From a bacterium (GTDB lineage Bacteria > Sumerlaeota > Sumerlaeia > SLMS01), in contig WGMQ01000014.1 in assembly GCA_016125005.1 (NCBI GenBank), positions 1 to 58,103 on the forward strand: a stretch of 58,103 nt of DNA, written 5' to 3'. Shown here piece by piece: positions 41,889 through 49,926 of the stretch. A program made the position numbers and the translations under genes. How positions within the stretch are numbered: position 1 is the stretch's first letter; every line of letters begins with the position of its first letter. A model generated the notes under the pieces. It did no database searches. It was not told the DNA's origin and saw only the letters and a program-made list of their open reading frames with translations.

Positions 41889-43456
41889 TCCAGGTTCAGG
41901 TCCTCGTCGCCCTCGTCCCCTTCCTCGCCGGAAAGGTCGTAGAAGAAGACCATCTCCTCGCCGCCATCATCCTCGTCATCGTGGATGTTGGAAAGGTCGA
42001 TGTCGTCGGTGATTTCCTCGCCTTCGTCGTAGTTACCGGCGAAGTACTTCTCGTCGAGGTTGAGGAGACGCGGGCCGCGCTTGTCGGCCATGGCCTCGGC
42101 GCGGACCTTCGGGTCCCAGCCGCCGGGGAGGGATTTCTCGCGGAACTTCATGCCCATGGGCGTGCCCTCAAGGCCGAGCTGGGCCATGAACTGGTTGGCC
42201 AGGTAGCGCTTGTAGCTGAAGTGCACCGCGTGGGGGTTGTTGGCGAAGAAGGTGAGCAGCGGCGGCATGGTGCCGGTCTGCACGACGTACTTGATCGAGA
42301 CGGCGTTGCCGCGGTGGGTCGGCGGGCTGACGTGGGCGACGGCCTTCTTCAGGACCAGGTTCAGCTCGGCGGTGCCGTAGCGCTTGCGGAAGTTCTCGGC
42401 GCAGCGCTTGACCAGATCCCAGATCTTGTGGGTGCGCTGGCCGGTCAGGGCGCTCAGCGTCAGGATCGGCGCCCAGGGGATGAAGCTAAAGTGCTGGCGG
42501 ACGCTCTTGATGGCGTTCGCGTAGGCGACCTCGCGGTTCTCCACGATGTCCCACTTGTTGACGGCGATGATGCAGGCGCGGCGGCGGTTGAGGACGTAGC
42601 CCGCGACGTGGGCGTCCTGGGCGGTGAGGCCCTCGTGTCCGTCGACGACCAGGATCACGACGTGGGCGCGGTCGATGGCGCGGAAGCTGGAGTGAACGCT
42701 GAGCGCCTCGGGACCCTTCTCGATCTTGCCGCGGCGACGGATGCCCGCCGTGTCGATGACGACGAACGGCTGGCCGTCGACGGTGATTTCCGCGTCGATG
42801 GCGTCGCGCGTGGTGCCGCCGATGGGATTCGCGATGACGCGTTCCTCGCCCAGGAGGCGGTTGAGCAACGTCGACTTCCCGACGTTCTGGCGACCAACGA
42901 TGGCGACGTTGATGACCTCGGACTCGATTTCCTCGATGTCCGGGTCCCACTGCTCGAAATCGGCGGTCACGTCATCGAGCAGGTCGTAGACGCCGAAGCC
43001 ATCCTTGCCGCTGAGGGGATAGACCTCGAGGCCGAAGCGGGAGAAGTCGGACATGGCCTGGATATCGGCCATGCGGGTCTTGTCGCACTTGTTGACGGCG
43101 AGGAAGAACTTCTTCCCGGACCCACGGAGCTTACCGATGATTTCCGCGTCGACCGGGTCGTCGGGTTCCTGAAAGTCTGCCAGGAAAATGACGACGTCGG
43201 CTTCCTGCATCGCGGTGAGGGACTGCATGCGCATCTGGTTAAGGATGGTCGAATCGACCGAGTCCTCGTAGCCGCCCGTGTCGATGACGGTAAAGGGGCG
43301 CATGCGATAGATGGCGTCCGAATAATGCCGGTCGCGGGTCATGCCGGGGAGGTGGTGCACCACGGCCTTGCGCTCGCCGACCAATCGATTGAAGAGGGTC
43401 GATTTGCCGACATTGGGGCGCCCAACGATGGCCACCAGTGGTCTTCTCTTTGCCAC
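41885..43456 (-). CDS. der: Ribosome-assembly GTPase Der (EngA)
   Basis: 523 residues from GTG 43454-43456, with AGGAG 7 bp upstream. Two tandem GTPase domains: G1 AIVGRPNVGKSTLFNRLVGE with G4 AVNKCDKTRM, then AIVGRQNVGKSTLLNRLLGE with ANPIGGTTRDAID, VIDTAGIRRRGKIEKG and AVNKWDIVENRE. A KH-like domain follows (YKRYLANQFMAQLGLEGTPM). It matures the 50S subunit. It is longer than typical Der (~440-490) because of an acidic C-terminal tail of ~60 residues (DEGEEITDDIDLSNIHDDED and beyond). Co-transcribed with plsY. Confidence 0.95.
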   Translation of the reverse strand: MAKRRPLVAIVGRPNVGKSTLFNRLVGERKAVVHHLPGMTRDRHYSDAIYRMRPFTVIDTGGYEDSVDSTILNQMRMQSLTAMQEADVVIFLADFQEPDDPVDAEIIGKLRGSGKKFFLAVNKCDKTRMADIQAMSDFSRFGLEVYPLSGKDGFGVYDLLDDVTADFEQWDPDIEEIESEVINVAIVGRQNVGKSTLLNRLLGEERVIANPIGGTTRDAIDAEITVDGQPFVVIDTAGIRRRGKIEKGPEALSVHSSFRAIDRAHVVILVVDGHEGLTAQDAHVAGYVLNRRRACIIAVNKWDIVENREVAYANAIKSVRQHFSFIPWAPILTLSALTGQRTHKIWDLVKRCAENFRKRYGTAELNLVLKKAVAHVSPPTHRGNAVSIKYVVQTGTMPPLLTFFANNPHAVHFSYKRYLANQFMAQLGLEGTPMGMKFREKSLPGGWDPKVRAEAMADKRGPRLLNLDEKYFAGNYDEGEEITDDIDLSNIHDDEDDGGEEMVFFYDLSGEEGDEGDEDLNLE

Positions 43457-43586
43457 AATACTGCTCCTTTGCGTCCCCGGTCGGAACGGAGAGAAGAGTT
43501 CACCAAGCCGCGTTTGCAGCGCAAGGGGATGCGCGCGGGGGAGAGGCGAAAGGGGCGCTACAGGGGTGCTAACGCGCCCCGAACCG

Positions 43587-44045
43587 TCAGATGTTCTCTG
43601 ATGACTGACCCGGCGAGGCGGGCGAATCCGGGGAGAATCCCGAGGGAATCCGCAGCGAGGGAAAGGAGAGGGTCGGCACAACGGCTGACTTGAGCGGTGC
43701 GGCGACGGATCGGGAGGCGCTTCGCAGCGTTTCCGCATAGACAGGGGGGAATTCCAGCGGTGGGAGGGTTTCGGCAAGGTGTATGGCCCCGAGCGGGAGG
43801 GAGGGAACGGCCTGCGGGGGTGCTGGTGTCGGCGAGTGCAGGGAGAGCGCGAGCATGATGGATGCTGCCACGGCTGCGCACCCGACCAGGACGGACCAAC
43901 GGCGGCCCCGGCGTTGCCGGTCCTCGCGCTCCCACTCGGCGGCGAGTGTCGTCATGATCCCGGCATGGAGGGTTTCTGGCGGGGACTGGTCTTCGTGGGA
44001 CCGGAGCAGGGCTTCGAGGGTGTTGTTCTCGGGGTCGTGGTTCAT
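43587..44045 (-). CDS. Putative single-pass membrane anti-sigma factor
   Basis: 152 residues. A short acidic cytoplasmic part (MNHDPENNTLEALLRSHEDQ, then helical ETLHAGIMTTLAAEWERE) is followed by one membrane helix (WSVLVGCAAVAASIMLALSL, ~50-69) and a Pro/Ser-rich periplasmic tail. Its ATG overlaps the ECF sigma stop by 4 bp (44042-44045), the usual place of an anti-sigma factor. The HxxxCxxC zinc motif of ZAS proteins is absent, so the assignment rests on topology and position. Confidence 0.65.
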   Translation of the reverse strand: MNHDPENNTLEALLRSHEDQSPPETLHAGIMTTLAAEWEREDRQRRGRRWSVLVGCAAVAASIMLALSLHSPTPAPPQAVPSLPLGAIHLAETLPPLEFPPVYAETLRSASRSVAAPLKSAVVPTLSFPSLRIPSGFSPDSPASPGQSSENI

Positions 44046-44674
44046 GGCGTTTTCTCCCCATCGACGATGGAATGGACGATCCGCTGGAGATTCTGGCGGA
44101 GGCGGTGCAGGGCGACGGCGATGGTGTTGGGGCGCTTGCCGAGGGTCTCGGCAATGGTCTCGACGGCCAGTTGTTCGCGGAAATGAAGGTGGTAGAGTGC
44201 GGCGGATTCACCGCGAAGGGTGGAGACCGCCTGGTGGAGCAATTCGCGCTGCTGCCGCTCGGAGTGGGCATCGGCAGCGGGGACGATTCGGTGATCGGGA
44301 AAGTCGGCGAGTTCCATTTCGTTGTCGTCGGCGAAGATCTGGAGGGAGCGACCGCGTCGACGGGCCATCTCGCGGGTGGCGTTTGCGGCAATGCTGAGCA
44401 ACCACGGGCGAAAGGGCCGACGCTGGTCGAAGCTGCCGAGGCTGCGGTAGGCCCGCAGGAAGGTCTCCTGCGTGAGGTCCTCCGCGTCCTCGCGGCTTGC
44501 GGTCATCCTCAGGATCATGCCGAACACCGCGTTCTCGTGACGGAGGACAACCGCCTCGAAGGCACGCCGGTTACCGCCGAGCGTTGCGCGGATCGCCTCG
44601 GCGTCGTCGGACCCACCCCGCGCCGCGCGAGGTCCGGGGTGGGTTCCTCCGATGTCTGGGATGACAGGGTCCAT
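44042..44674 (-). CDS. ECF-type RNA polymerase sigma factor
   Basis: 210 residues. Region 2: GGNRRAFEAVVLRHENAVFG, RMTASREDAEDLTQETFLRA and FRPWLLSIAANATREMARRR, binding the -10 element. Region 4: STLRGESAALYHLHFREQLA then ETIAETLGKRPNTIAVALHR, the HTH that reads the -35. It follows the secreted 301-residue gene by 15 bp and is translationally coupled to the putative anti-sigma factor. Similar to sigma-E/SigW-type ECFs. Confidence 0.93.
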   Translation of the reverse strand: MDPVIPDIGGTHPGPRAARGGSDDAEAIRATLGGNRRAFEAVVLRHENAVFGMILRMTASREDAEDLTQETFLRAYRSLGSFDQRRPFRPWLLSIAANATREMARRRGRSLQIFADDNEMELADFPDHRIVPAADAHSERQQRELLHQAVSTLRGESAALYHLHFREQLAVETIAETLGKRPNTIAVALHRLRQNLQRIVHSIVDGEKTP

Positions 44675-44689
44675 GGCGATGTGCCCGGC

Positions 44690-45595
44690 TTACTGCTTCA
44701 TGCGCTTGGCGAGGTCCACCATTTCAGTCACCTTCATGCTGGTGCGGACTTGGACGACCTTCCCATTGTCGAGCGGCTCGACCGTGAGGCGACCAGCGAA
44801 CTCGGCCAGGGCGGGATTGTCCCGTTGGATTTGCCCGATGGCTTTGACCCCTTCTGCGAGGTCGAGCCACTGGGCAGCGACGGCGGGGGATTCCGGGGTG
44901 GCGAGGAACCGAGCGTCGACCTGGTCGCCGTTGAGGGCCAGCGTGACCGCCGCGGCAGATAGCCGGAGCTTGGCGCCGGGACAGGTCTGTTGGCGGGTGA
45001 TCAGGATGGCCCACCCGGCGAGCTTGTCGGCGTCCGCCGGCGTGACCGTGGCTTCCGGCTTCCCCTTCAAGGCGGCCTCGGGCGTCGCGAGCGCTGCCGT
45101 GGAGAGCTTCATCGCCTCCTCCGAGTTCCAGATGATCAGGGTGCCTGCCTCCGGGAAGCAGGCGTACTTGGTGCGCGATTCGCCCTTGTCATACCATTCG
45201 TGGATGGTGCTGCCGGAGATATCGTAGGACTTGTGCGTTCCGCTGGCCTGGACGATGGTGACCAGCTTGGCAGGGTCGAAGCGACCCTCGAGCACCACCC
45301 CGACCGACGGATCGTCGTTGACGCGACAGAAAAGTGAAATGCGATCGATGTCCGTGAGCAGATCGACTCCCGTCAGTGATTTCAGGAGTGCGAGTTGGGC
45401 GTCGCTTTCGGGCTTCTTCATGAGGGGCCAATTGGCCTTGAACGGCGCGGAGTCAATCACCTGGCGGGTGTCGAGGCTGGCAACGACCTCATAGGAGGCG
45501 GGAACGGCTCGCATCAGGTCGAAGGCAGCAAGACCGATGGAGGGAAGCAGGGCGAGAAGGGCGGCAGCGGTAGTTCCGCGAAGCAGGGCACGCAT
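44690..45595 (-). CDS. Secreted protein of unknown function (planctomycete-like style)
   Basis: 301 residues. Signal peptide TTAAALLALLPSIGLAAF; GAGGAG precedes ATG 45593-45595. The mature part has VPASYEVVASLDTRQVIDSA, GVDLLTDIDRISLFCRVN and VVLEGRFDPAKLVTIVQASG, then a mixed alpha/beta region ending TSMKVTEMVDLAKRMKQ. The pattern (residue near the mouth of each strand reporting on a stored value) recalls DUF-type extracellular proteins of planctomycetes that I cannot name. It is first in an operon with the ECF sigma and anti-sigma genes, so it may be a sensed client or regulator (inference). Confidence 0.6.
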   Translation of the reverse strand: MRALLRGTTAAALLALLPSIGLAAFDLMRAVPASYEVVASLDTRQVIDSAPFKANWPLMKKPESDAQLALLKSLTGVDLLTDIDRISLFCRVNDDPSVGVVLEGRFDPAKLVTIVQASGTHKSYDISGSTIHEWYDKGESRTKYACFPEAGTLIIWNSEEAMKLSTAALATPEAALKGKPEATVTPADADKLAGWAILITRQQTCPGAKLRLSAAAVTLALNGDQVDARFLATPESPAVAAQWLDLAEGVKAIGQIQRDNPALAEFAGRLTVEPLDNGKVVQVRTSMKVTEMVDLAKRMKQ

Positions 45596-45696
45596 GAGGG
45601 GAACTCCTCAGGAGGATTGGTGACGGGATTCGGCTGACGATCCTGTCCTGCTATATACTATGCACGCCCAAGGGAAACATTACAGGTCGGCGCCGA

Positions 45697-46308
45697 TTAA
45701 TGATCCTCTTCAAGCTCCTCCTCGGCCTCGTCCGAGGCCGACTTCTTCTTGCTCGGTTTCACCCAAAGGTCGTCGTGGTTGAAGTCGATAAAGACGATTC
45801 CGGACACCAGATCGAGAATCTCCACCGGGCGGACACCGACGTTGGCTCCGACGACGAGCAGGTGGACCCCCAAGTTGATGTCGTCGGGCGAGCGCTTGAT
45901 TTCGCCCACGTTGATATTCACAAGGGGTACCGGCAGCGCCTTGCCGCCGTGGGCGCCAACGGTGAAGGGCTTGTAGCGTCGCCAGAAGTAGTTGGACTCG
46001 TCTGCCTTGATGGGATTCTTCCAGTCGGTGTTCCAGCCGATCTCCGGACCAGCGCTGGTGGTCGGCAAGGCCACCTGCACGAGGTTCGTGGCCTGGAACC
46101 GGATGTTGAGCCCCAGCCCGAACATCACCCCAAAGTCCACCACGTCCAGCACATCGGCGATGCGGTTCGGGATGTAGTAACCAAGATTCGACGGGCGGAC
46201 AGGACTGAGCACCCGGGGGGTGGCGTAGTCCCTTTCGGTGCGCAACCGCGCGCACCCCGACCCCAGCATGGCGACGAAAAGGAGCAGAATCATCCAAAAC
46301 GGCTTCAT
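45697..46308 (-). CDS. Lipoprotein of unknown function
   Basis: 203 residues from ATG 46306-46308, with AGGAGG 6 bp upstream. Signal sequence with lipobox MLGSGC (Cys ~19). The mature part contains DVVDFGVMFGLGLNIRFQAT, LPVPLVNINVGEIKRSPDDI and HLLVVGANVGVRPVEILDLV, short Gly-rich beta segments. The tail is Lys/Glu-rich (KKKSASDEAEEELEEDH). It is probably anchored in the envelope. It is transcribed away from the MocR gene (divergent, ~181-bp gap) and separately from the sigma operon. Confidence 0.75.
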   Translation of the reverse strand: MKPFWMILLLFVAMLGSGCARLRTERDYATPRVLSPVRPSNLGYYIPNRIADVLDVVDFGVMFGLGLNIRFQATNLVQVALPTTSAGPEIGWNTDWKNPIKADESNYFWRRYKPFTVGAHGGKALPVPLVNINVGEIKRSPDDINLGVHLLVVGANVGVRPVEILDLVSGIVFIDFNHDDLWVKPSKKKSASDEAEEELEEDH

Positions 46309-46489
46309 GGTCGGCCTCCTGAAAGTTTCCAAATGAAATATCGAGCGGGTGCTTGGCAGGCAAGCGGGAATCGAGTGGCCGACTGGGCAAGCGGCGAAGG
46401 ATCGCGGCAACGGAATCGTTCTTTCGGGGAACAATTCGTGCTGCCGATTTGTCTTAACCGGCATCATCAGTGGTGTTAGGATTCGCTTC

Positions 46490-47932
46490 ATGATTCAGAA
46501 GCTCGACGAACGTGACACGACGCTTTACCGCCAGACGGCGGAGAAGGTCGCCCATTTGATTCGCGAAGGAACCCTTCGCGCGGGTGATCGCCTCCCTTCC
46601 GTCCGCGAACTTAGCCGCGATTGGGAGATCAGCATCTCGACCGTGGTGCAGGCCTATCGCCTGCTCGAAAACCAGGGCCTGATCGAGGCGCGTCCCCAGT
46701 CGGGTTTCTATGTGAAGGCGACGTTGCTCCAGCGACTTCCCGAGCCGTCGGTGATCCCGCCCACGGATTCGCCGGTCGACGTCACGAAGAGCGCGCTGCA
46801 CCTCCAGATCATGCAGGACTCCCAGGACCCGCGGCTGCTCAAGCTGGGGGCTGCGGTTCCGGATCCGGAGCTGCTCCCCGCGGCGAAGCTGAACCGCATC
46901 ATGGGCGCCATCGGTCGCCGCAAACCCCATCGCGCCGTCGCCTACGAGTTTCCCCCCGGCGCCCGGGAGCTGCGCGTTGCCATTGCGCGTCGCGCCATTT
47001 CCCACGGGCTCGACCTGACCCCCGACGACCTGGTCATCACCACTGGCGCCCACGAGGCGCTGGTGCTGGCCCTCCGCGCCGTGACCCGCCCCGGCGACAC
47101 GGTCGCCATCGAGTCGCCCACGTTCTACGGGCTTTTCAATGTGCTGGAGGCACTTCACCTCCGCGCCGTTGAGGTCCCGACGAATCCGCGTGAGGGGATG
47201 AGCCTGGAGGCGCTGGAGGTAATCCTCGAGTCCCACCGCCCCGCCGCCATCATCACCATCCCGAACTTCCACAATCCGCTCGGTTTCCTCATGAGCGACG
47301 AGCGCAAGAAGCGGCTGGTGGAATTGGCCGCCGAGCGTCACGTCCCCCTCATCGAGGACGACATCTACGCGGACTTCTACCGCGAGGAGCGTCCCCGCTG
47401 CCTTCGCACCTTCGACCGCACCGGCGGCGTGATGACCGTCTCCAGCTTCAGCAAGACGATCGCTCCCGGCTATCGCATCGGCTACATCGCACCGGGCAAG
47501 TATCTGCGCGAGGTGCTGCAGGGGAAGCTGATGCTGAACGTGGCCACCGCGACGTTGCCACAGCTTGCCATCGCCGAGTTCCTGATGGAGGGAAGCTACG
47601 ACCACCACCTGCGCGGCCTCCGTCGCGAGCTGGCCCAGCGCGTCGATTTCCTCAGCGACCTGACGGCGCGCCACTTCCCCGAGGGCACCCACATCACGCG
47701 CCCCGCGGGCGGATTCATCCTGTGGGCCCAGTTCCCCCCCTCAGTCGACGCCTATCGTCTATACAGGGAAGCGATCAAGGTCGGCATCACCATCATGCCC
47801 GGACCGCAGTTCTCGCCACGCGAGGACGCCTTCCGCTCCTGCGTCAGGCTCAACGCTGCCTTCGTGAAACCGGGCTGTGAAGGGCGCATCGCGGAGCTCG
47901 GCGACCTGGCCCGCAAGGTGGCGCGGGGCTAA
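46490..47932 (+). CDS. MocR/GntR-type transcriptional regulator with aminotransferase domain
   Basis: 480 residues from ATG 46490. N-terminal winged helix (~1-75): LYRQTAEKVAHLIREGTLRA, GDRLPSVRELSRDWEISIST, LENQGLIEARPQSGFYVK. Fold-type I aminotransferase domain: VITTGAHEALVLALRAVTRP, FHNPLGFLMSDERKKRLVEL, VPLIEDDIYADFY and SSFSKTIAPGYRIGYI, with PLP Lys322. This is the MocR (PdxR/TauR-like) arrangement, which senses PLP or an amino compound. The regulated gene is not obvious; the divergent lipoprotein is a candidate. Its stop overlaps the convergent 660-residue gene by 4 bp. An octamer (47757-47764) encodes R-L-Y-R. Confidence 0.9.
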   Translation: MIQKLDERDTTLYRQTAEKVAHLIREGTLRAGDRLPSVRELSRDWEISISTVVQAYRLLENQGLIEARPQSGFYVKATLLQRLPEPSVIPPTDSPVDVTKSALHLQIMQDSQDPRLLKLGAAVPDPELLPAAKLNRIMGAIGRRKPHRAVAYEFPPGARELRVAIARRAISHGLDLTPDDLVITTGAHEALVLALRAVTRPGDTVAIESPTFYGLFNVLEALHLRAVEVPTNPREGMSLEALEVILESHRPAAIITIPNFHNPLGFLMSDERKKRLVELAAERHVPLIEDDIYADFYREERPRCLRTFDRTGGVMTVSSFSKTIAPGYRIGYIAPGKYLREVLQGKLMLNVATATLPQLAIAEFLMEGSYDHHLRGLRRELAQRVDFLSDLTARHFPEGTHITRPAGGFILWAQFPPSVDAYRLYREAIKVGITIMPGPQFSPREDAFRSCVRLNAAFVKPGCEGRIAELGDLARKVARG

Positions 47933-49911
47933 CCGCCAATCTCCGGCAGCAGGATCACATCGCCCGCCGTTCCCCAGTAGTCGGGGACGTCGTAGCGAAT
48001 GTCCGCGCTGATGCTGCGCAGGACCAGCGGCGTCTTCGGGACGTGCCCGATGATCTCAATATAGCAGGAGAATCTGTCCCCCCGCGCGAAGAGGAACTTA
48101 CGATCCTGCTGCCATTCCGTGGAGTCGAGATCCACAGTGTGGCGCTGGGTCAGACGCGGCTCCATCGGTGCAATCCGCCCCATCGTGGTCCCGGTGAACA
48201 CCAATCGAACATGATCCACTCCCGCAAGACCGCGGATGGTCTCCGCCAGGGCGCACGCCTGCGGAACCAGCATGTCCCGCGGCCCGCCGCTCGCCCTCTG
48301 CAATGGGGTGTAGGCAATCTGGTAGCGAACCTCGGTCTCGTCCTCCGAAATGATGCTCACCGAGCCGATCCCCAGACCCTGCTGCTTCCAGGCGATGTTT
48401 GTGTTTTCGAGCGTGTCGGCAACAAGAGCGACGATCGCAGTGGCCGGATAGCTCTGCGTGTAGTTGCCGTTCCAGCGATAGAGTGTCGGATCGCGGCGGG
48501 CGAGTTCGAACGGCCCGAGGGGCAGAGCGCGGGCGGTGGATCCGCGCCGTTCGCGACGCTCTGCCATCGGCAGTTCCGAACCGGCGGGAAGCCCGGGCCA
48601 GAGGTCCTTCGGAAGCTCTTCCAGCGACTCGGGCCACTCCCCATTCCGCAGGAAATGGAGCCGCGTGGCCAGCGCCGCACGGACCAGCCAGAGCCGCGTC
48701 TCGGCCAGTTCCTCGGCGAGAGGCTGCGTGTCGAGGCCATGCGCGGCCACCAGCAGGACCGCCTCGCGCCGGTTCACCTTCCGGATGACTTCCTCCGGGT
48801 ATCCGAGTTGTCCCAACGCGTTGGGAGAGCGATCCACGACAGCCATGAGCTGGCGCGCGGCGGCAACCCATCCGGTCGCGCCCGTGTACCCCGTCGTTCG
48901 CGGGAGGACTCGCTGAAGCAGGCGCTCGCTGTCGCCCGATTGCAGCAACGCCGGGCGCGAAATCAGCTCGTTCGTGGCGGCGATCATCGAGTCTCTCTGC
49001 ACCGGCACCGTCATTCCCCAACTCTCATAGCTCGCGGTATTGCGCGCGATTTCCGCAAGAGCCCGCGTCGTCGTCCGCAGCTCGAGTGGCGGCAGCGGTC
49101 TCTCCAGCTTCTCCGTGACGACATCAAGAAGCGCAGCGGTTGCCGCCTCATCCGGTTCGAGGCGAATCAGCGAGCGGATGAATGCGGCGTCGTCATCGCG
49201 ACGTGCGCCGTCGGCGCGAAGTCGAGGCTGGTCGACCAACGCCAGGGGTTCGCGGAGACGGAGAAGCCGACGCAGGTCCGCCGTCGCACCCGGCCAATCT
49301 CCCGCCGCGGCCTTGGCCTCGGCCATGAAGCCCAGGAGGCGGCGCGAATGCCCCGCGACGCGGTTGAGCCCGGGGAGTTGCGCACCTGCCAGACCGGTCG
49401 GGAACTGCTCCGAGAGGTTCTTGTCCGATCCGGACGAGCGCCGCGTCTTGGCTCCTTCCGCGTCGGCCACCGGCAGCGGATAGTAGTATCCCTTCCCGAT
49501 CTGTGCCTCCCAGTCCGCAAGCACCGAGTCCAGTATCGGCCCCATTTTATAGGCCAATGCGAGAGCCTCGGGAGACCCGAAGGGAGCGAGCTCGGCGGGG
49601 GAATCTCCCTCACCGATGAGGTGCTGGAGCGTCGCAACCTCGAACGGCGTGAAGCCGGACCACTCCGCCTTCCACAATCCCGGTGTATCCAGCGCCACCG
49701 GCACCGTGTCGATCAGTGCCGCGTAGGCATCTGGGGGATTGTCGGTCGTCCGTGCGACCTCGGCGACGGGGACCAGCTTCTCCGCCAAGGCGGCGGACGA
49801 CCCGTTGCCCGGGCCCAGGAGGAACGCGAGCGTATAGACAACCGGCGCCGTTCCGATGAGCAGGCTCCAGCCAACGATCTTTCCGATTCGCCGTTTCGTC
49901 AGTTGTTCCAT
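47929..49911 (-). CDS. Membrane-anchored protein of unknown function, last gene of a GntR-ABC operon
   Basis: 660 residues. One N-terminal membrane helix (KIVGWSLLIGTAPVVYTLAF, ~10-30), then a large Ala/Leu/Arg-rich extracytoplasmic region. Helical segments include RRLLGFMAEAKAAAGDWPGA and LLDVVTEKLERPLPPLELRT. I do not recognise a domain; LVRAALATRLHFLRNGEWPE followed by LEELPKDLWP resembles the carboxy-terminal part of type-II-secretion-like 'general secretion' DUFs seen in planctomycetes. It follows the permease by 15 bp, so it probably works with the exporter as an extracytoplasmic partner. Confidence 0.7.
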   Translation of the reverse strand: MEQLTKRRIGKIVGWSLLIGTAPVVYTLAFLLGPGNGSSAALAEKLVPVAEVARTTDNPPDAYAALIDTVPVALDTPGLWKAEWSGFTPFEVATLQHLIGEGDSPAELAPFGSPEALALAYKMGPILDSVLADWEAQIGKGYYYPLPVADAEGAKTRRSSGSDKNLSEQFPTGLAGAQLPGLNRVAGHSRRLLGFMAEAKAAAGDWPGATADLRRLLRLREPLALVDQPRLRADGARRDDDAAFIRSLIRLEPDEAATAALLDVVTEKLERPLPPLELRTTTRALAEIARNTASYESWGMTVPVQRDSMIAATNELISRPALLQSGDSERLLQRVLPRTTGYTGATGWVAAARQLMAVVDRSPNALGQLGYPEEVIRKVNRREAVLLVAAHGLDTQPLAEELAETRLWLVRAALATRLHFLRNGEWPESLEELPKDLWPGLPAGSELPMAERRERRGSTARALPLGPFELARRDPTLYRWNGNYTQSYPATAIVALVADTLENTNIAWKQQGLGIGSVSIISEDETEVRYQIAYTPLQRASGGPRDMLVPQACALAETIRGLAGVDHVRLVFTGTTMGRIAPMEPRLTQRHTVDLDSTEWQQDRKFLFARGDRFSCYIEIIGHVPKTPLVLRSISADIRYDVPDYWGTAGDVILLPEIGG

Positions 49912-49926
49912 CTGGCTCTTCCTCCC

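Noticed and set aside
41981..43693. 570-codon plus-strand frame opposite der
   Set aside because: Antisense shadow of a conserved GTPase; Val/Gly/Asp/Leu-rich with no recognisable domain.
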